From Hoyosella subflava DQS3-9A1 (GTDB lineage: Bacteria > Actinomycetota > Actinomycetes > Mycobacteriales > Mycobacteriaceae), in NCBI RefSeq assembly GCF_000214175.1, contig NC_015564.1:4340001-4404000 (forward strand): a stretch of 64,000 bases of DNA. The letters run 5' to 3'. Below are positions 61,539 through 64,000 of this stretch, one piece after another (the stretch's first letter is position 1; each line of letters begins with the position of its first letter). The notes beneath the pieces were generated by a model. That model was not told the origin of the DNA and searched no databases. It worked only from the letters and a program-made list of their open reading frames with translations. The translations under genes were made by a program, and so were the position numbers.

Positions 61539-62227
61539 GCCCCCATCCCAGCGACCCCGTGGTTGCCAATCTGATCCGCCACGCCCGCGTGGGCGCGTCG
61601 GTTAGTCCGCACCCGACACGGACACGCTCGATCGGAGAACGCTCCGTCCGCCAGCACTCGGTGGGATCTCTGATAGTTGAGACCGCTCGCGCCGATGCAG
61701 GGGTGTCCGGGGAGGTCGCCCAGGCCCGACGAGAGGTGATCGCCGGCGAACTAGAGCGGCGGAGAATGGTCGAAGCTGCCGACGAGGCCCGCAGACGCGC
61801 CGAAGTCGACCGTGCGCAGGCCGAACGCGACCGAGATGAGGCAGTCACTCGTGCCCGTCGACAGGGCGGACCTGACCCCGATTTCCTCACTCTCGCCTTG
61901 ATCGCCGCGGTGACACTCGAAGTGTCCGACACCGACCTGGTCGGAGTACTCGACGCCGCACTCACCGATACTCCCGATCTATCAGCAGCCGATACCGCCG
62001 CGCTAGCCGGCGACCGTCGAGTCGGGCTGAGCCCTGATCAACTGTCGGATGAGCTGACCGCTACAGGCGTCTCCCCGTCGGTCGTAGATGGGTTGGTCAG
62101 CTCAGGAGTTGGGACGACCGCGCCGGCTGAACTGATCATGCAGTCCGAGAGTTCCGCGCAGCAGACCCTTGCCCCCCACACCAGTACCCCAACTATCGAG
62201 GCATCTCCGGAGGTCGAGGAAGCATGA
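61535..62227 (+). CDS. Unknown protein with a coiled coil, conjugative element
   Basis: A 230-residue protein I do not recognise. Residues about 55-110 are a strongly charged helix (VAQARREVIAGELERRRMVEAADEARRRAEVDRAQAERDRDEAVTRARRQ split over heptads) predicted as coiled coil. The rest is acidic and Asp/Ala/Ser-rich, with a possible small helical domain at 120-180. ATGA overlaps on both sides indicate strict co-translation with DUF4913 and the next gene. Confidence 0.65.
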   Translation: MSPHPSDPVVANLIRHARVGASVSPHPTRTRSIGERSVRQHSVGSLIVETARADAGVSGEVAQARREVIAGELERRRMVEAADEARRRAEVDRAQAERDRDEAVTRARRQGGPDPDFLTLALIAAVTLEVSDTDLVGVLDAALTDTPDLSAADTAALAGDRRVGLSPDQLSDELTATGVSPSVVDGLVSSGVGTTAPAELIMQSESSAQQTLAPHTSTPTIEASPEVEEA

Positions 62228-62961
62228 CCGCAAGCGCCTCCAGCTCCGACGAGCTCCACGCATACCTGACTGAGGTGTTGGCGGCAGCGAACTCGCCGTT
62301 GACTGTCTTACCGCCGTCCCCAGCCGAGAACCCCTGGAAGATTCACTTTCGAGACTCACGGCTCGACACGACCAGGCACCTCAGGCGCGACCAGCTCCAC
62401 ACGCTGCTCGATACCCGACCGGCCGCTGCCGTCGTTACCGCATTGGAACACTGGTCGGCGGCCCCCGAGATCGTCATGGCCATCACAGATACGCACTTCC
62501 GCCCCGATGAGATCCGCATCGGGAATGTCGAGAGTAACGCCCTGTTCCAGGGCGTCATCAACGTGGAATCTGAGCGTGACGAGATGACGATTGCTGTACC
62601 AATCGACTCCATCTCACTCGATCCGCCCGAGTTGATCGGACCTAGTGCGCTACAGGCGATTGAGTCCACACTCGATCGCCTCACCGGCACCTCGGTGGAC
62701 GAACGCCTCGACATGATCACCCCGATAGGCGTCCAGATTTCCACCGGCACGCTCACCCCGCCGGCCTGGTCGCCCCCCGTTGCACCCAGCACCACCTCGC
62801 GCCCCAGTGCTGCGAAGGAGGCAGCTACTGCGGTCAGTTCGTTCATCGGGTCCTATCTGACCCATCGGGGACGCCAAGACCCGGCCAGTAGCTCAGACCC
62901 AACCGACTTCACGCCAAGCTCACACCTGAGCCGACAGTCCGACCCCGGGCCACAGTTCTAA
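62224..62961 (+). CDS. Unknown protein, conjugative element
   Basis: A 245-residue protein without a recognised domain. Residues 1-170 look globular (mixed strand/helix, including IHFRDSRLDTTRHLRRDQLHTLLDTRP), the last 75 are Pro/Ser/Thr-rich and probably disordered. No signal peptide or transmembrane helix, so it is likely cytoplasmic. Last gene of the plus-strand transfer operon, facing the relaxase gene. Confidence 0.65.
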   Translation: MTASASSSDELHAYLTEVLAAANSPLTVLPPSPAENPWKIHFRDSRLDTTRHLRRDQLHTLLDTRPAAAVVTALEHWSAAPEIVMAITDTHFRPDEIRIGNVESNALFQGVINVESERDEMTIAVPIDSISLDPPELIGPSALQAIESTLDRLTGTSVDERLDMITPIGVQISTGTLTPPAWSPPVAPSTTSRPSAAKEAATAVSSFIGSYLTHRGRQDPASSSDPTDFTPSSHLSRQSDPGPQF

Positions 62962-62990
62962 CGCCGGCTCGAGGGCACCCGGCAGGGTCA

Positions 62991-64000
62991 TCAGAGGTCA
63001 GCTGACGAATCCGGCCCCGTAGCCGGACCCCAGTTCACAGACGGTCCGGTCGTCTTCCCGACGGCCGGGCCGTTTGCTCTGTCTGCGGCCCGGTGCGCGA
63101 GGTAAGAGGCCGCGAAGGGGTCCAGATCCTCGTCGTCCTGTTCGGGGGTCTCCTCGATGGGCGCGTGGGTAAGTCTGGTGTGTTCGGCCAGGGTTGCGGC
63201 TGCGTAGTCGGCCAGCTCGGTGTCCATTCCGGGGTGCCGAGAGGGCAGGGGGGCCAGGTGCCCGAGGTCGGTGTCGGTGTCGACCTCGTAGCCCGATAGC
63301 CAGCCGGTGGCCGAGGCAAGCGGGTCGTCCGGGGAATCGACCTCGTGGTGCCACTGCGCGATCGCGGCGGCGACGTCAACGCCGCGGGCAAGTGCCTTAT
63401 CGACGGCGACGCGCAATGGCGCTGTCTCTGCCTCAGGCACCTCACCGACGGTCATGGCGCCGGCCAGGTGGGTGGTGTAGTCGCGCACGAGCAGATCGCG
63501 GGCGGCGGCGTAGCCGGCGGCCATGCGGTCCGGGTCCTCGGCTGCGGCAAGCGCGTCGCGCAGTTGCTCGGTGGCGGTGGTGTGGCCGTCGTCCCGGGCC
63601 AGGGCCGCGGCGAGAACGCCGCGGGCTGTGGTCAGGCGGGCGTCGACTCCTGGGGGCAGGTGTGGCTTCTCGGTCTCCACATCCAGGGGAGAGTCGGTGA
63701 CGGCGTAGGCGTGGTTCTCGGCCCGGCCGCGGGATAGGGCGACGTACAGGCCGCGGCGGTTGGTCGCCTCGTCGACGACGGTGCGGGAGACGTCGACGGT
63801 AATGCCCTGCGCGCGGTGGATAGTGCTCGCGTAGCCCAGCTCGGTACAGCCAGCGACGTAGTCAGCATCGAGAGTGACCCGGCCCCGGTGCCGGAGGTGC
63901 CGCACGGTCAGCGAACCGTCTGCGCCGACCTTCTCCACGCGCCAGCGGTCACCGTTCTGCACGCGGGAGCCGGGCCTGGTTCCACCCTTGGTGCGAAGGC
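62991..64000 (-). CDS. MobF/TraA-type relaxase-helicase, C-terminal part (continues past window end)
   Basis: The frame is open to the window edge, so only the C-terminal 336 codons are seen. GYASTIHRAQGITVDVSRTVVDE and GLYVALSRGRAENHAYAV are helicase motifs V and VI of the RecD/TraI superfamily 1B, followed by a helical tail and a disordered end. By family, the unseen N-terminus should carry the TrwC relaxase tyrosines that nick oriT. It converges on the transfer operon across a 29-bp gap. Confidence 0.88.
   Translation of the reverse strand, partial: LRTKGGTRPGSRVQNGDRWRVEKVGADGSLTVRHLRHRGRVTLDADYVAGCTELGYASTIHRAQGITVDVSRTVVDEATNRRGLYVALSRGRAENHAYAVTDSPLDVETEKPHLPPGVDARLTTARGVLAAALARDDGHTTATEQLRDALAAAEDPDRMAAGYAAARDLLVRDYTTHLAGAMTVGEVPEAETAPLRVAVDKALARGVDVAAAIAQWHHEVDSPDDPLASATGWLSGYEVDTDTDLGHLAPLPSRHPGMDTELADYAAATLAEHTRLTHAPIEETPEQDDEDLDPFAASYLAHRAADRANGPAVGKTTGPSVNWGPATGPDSSADL

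Larger units (their letters stand above)
57140..64000. mobile_element. Part of an actinobacterial conjugative element (ICE or plasmid)
   Basis: A compact block of transfer genes: peptidoglycan hydrolase, membrane-anchored accessory protein, VirD4-type coupling protein, DUF4913, two unknown proteins and a convergent MobF/TraA relaxase-helicase. GC content and the almost exclusive use of GC-ending codons differ from the DNA to the left. The left end is broken at the 57.12-57.15 kb junction (VirB4-like and PrgI-like genes expected upstream are missing) and the right end lies outside the window. Confidence 0.8.

Noticed and set aside
1-64000. CRISPR arrays, tRNA or rRNA genes
   Set aside because: No regularly spaced repeats and no recognisable tRNA or rRNA segments were noticed by eye; a covariance-model scan was not possible.

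Overview
The window is high-GC DNA with mycolate-actinomycete character (Rhodococcus/Gordonia/Hoyosella-like; an inference from gene families, codon use and the frequent GTG starts, not from any marker gene). Genes are dense, many pairs overlap by ATGA or GTGA, and I saw no tRNA, rRNA or CRISPR.

0-7.2 kb: an AraC regulator with a VOC protein, a free-standing LigD-type polymerase domain, then a cobalamin riboswitch heading a lipoprotein/permease/permease/ATPase importer that ends in a CbiX-like 2Fe-2S protein, and a small secreted Gly-rich protein. 7.2-24.6 kb: an acetoin/2,3-butanediol catabolic region. It has a dedicated lpd-lipA pair, a butanediol dehydrogenase/acetoin reductase, acoX-acoA-acoB-acoC, an AcoR-like regulator, then (after a block with a truncated OHCU decarboxylase, PPOX, TetR-SDR and a methyltransferase) DUF779, an AcoD-type aldehyde dehydrogenase, a second AcoR-like regulator and a zinc butanediol dehydrogenase. 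Together these would convert butanediol to acetoin, cleave acetoin to acetyl-CoA plus acetaldehyde, and oxidise the acetaldehyde. A GCAAC-N5-GCAAC repeat recurs upstream of several of these genes.

24.6-48.8 kb: mostly chromosomal-type genes: a membrane protein, a PucR regulator, a YhgE/Pip protein, PadR plus a DrrAB-like ABC exporter with a clear promoter/operator, an amidase, a 690-bp palindrome-rich gap, a giant single-chain acyl-CoA carboxylase, a KdpDE-like two-component system beside a KtrB-type K+ transporter, a bacterial voltage-gated Na+ channel, an M20 peptidase, a purine permease, DUF1918, a lytic transglycosylase and a quinone oxidoreductase.

48.8-57.1 kb (minus strand): a class II lanthipeptide cluster with two NHLP-leader precursors, a LanM with a three-Cys (CCG) zinc site, and two NHLM-type ABC exporters. 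The first exporter has lost its N-terminal C39 peptidase domain at a junction near 57.12-57.15 kb. To the right (to 64.0 kb) lies GC-richer DNA of an actinobacterial conjugative element: a 5'-truncated and frameshifted M23/transglycosylase gene, a membrane-anchored protein, a VirD4/TraG coupling protein, DUF4913, two unknown proteins and, convergent, the C-terminal end of a MobF/TraA relaxase-helicase. The lanthipeptide system and its broken border are the most interesting parts of the window.
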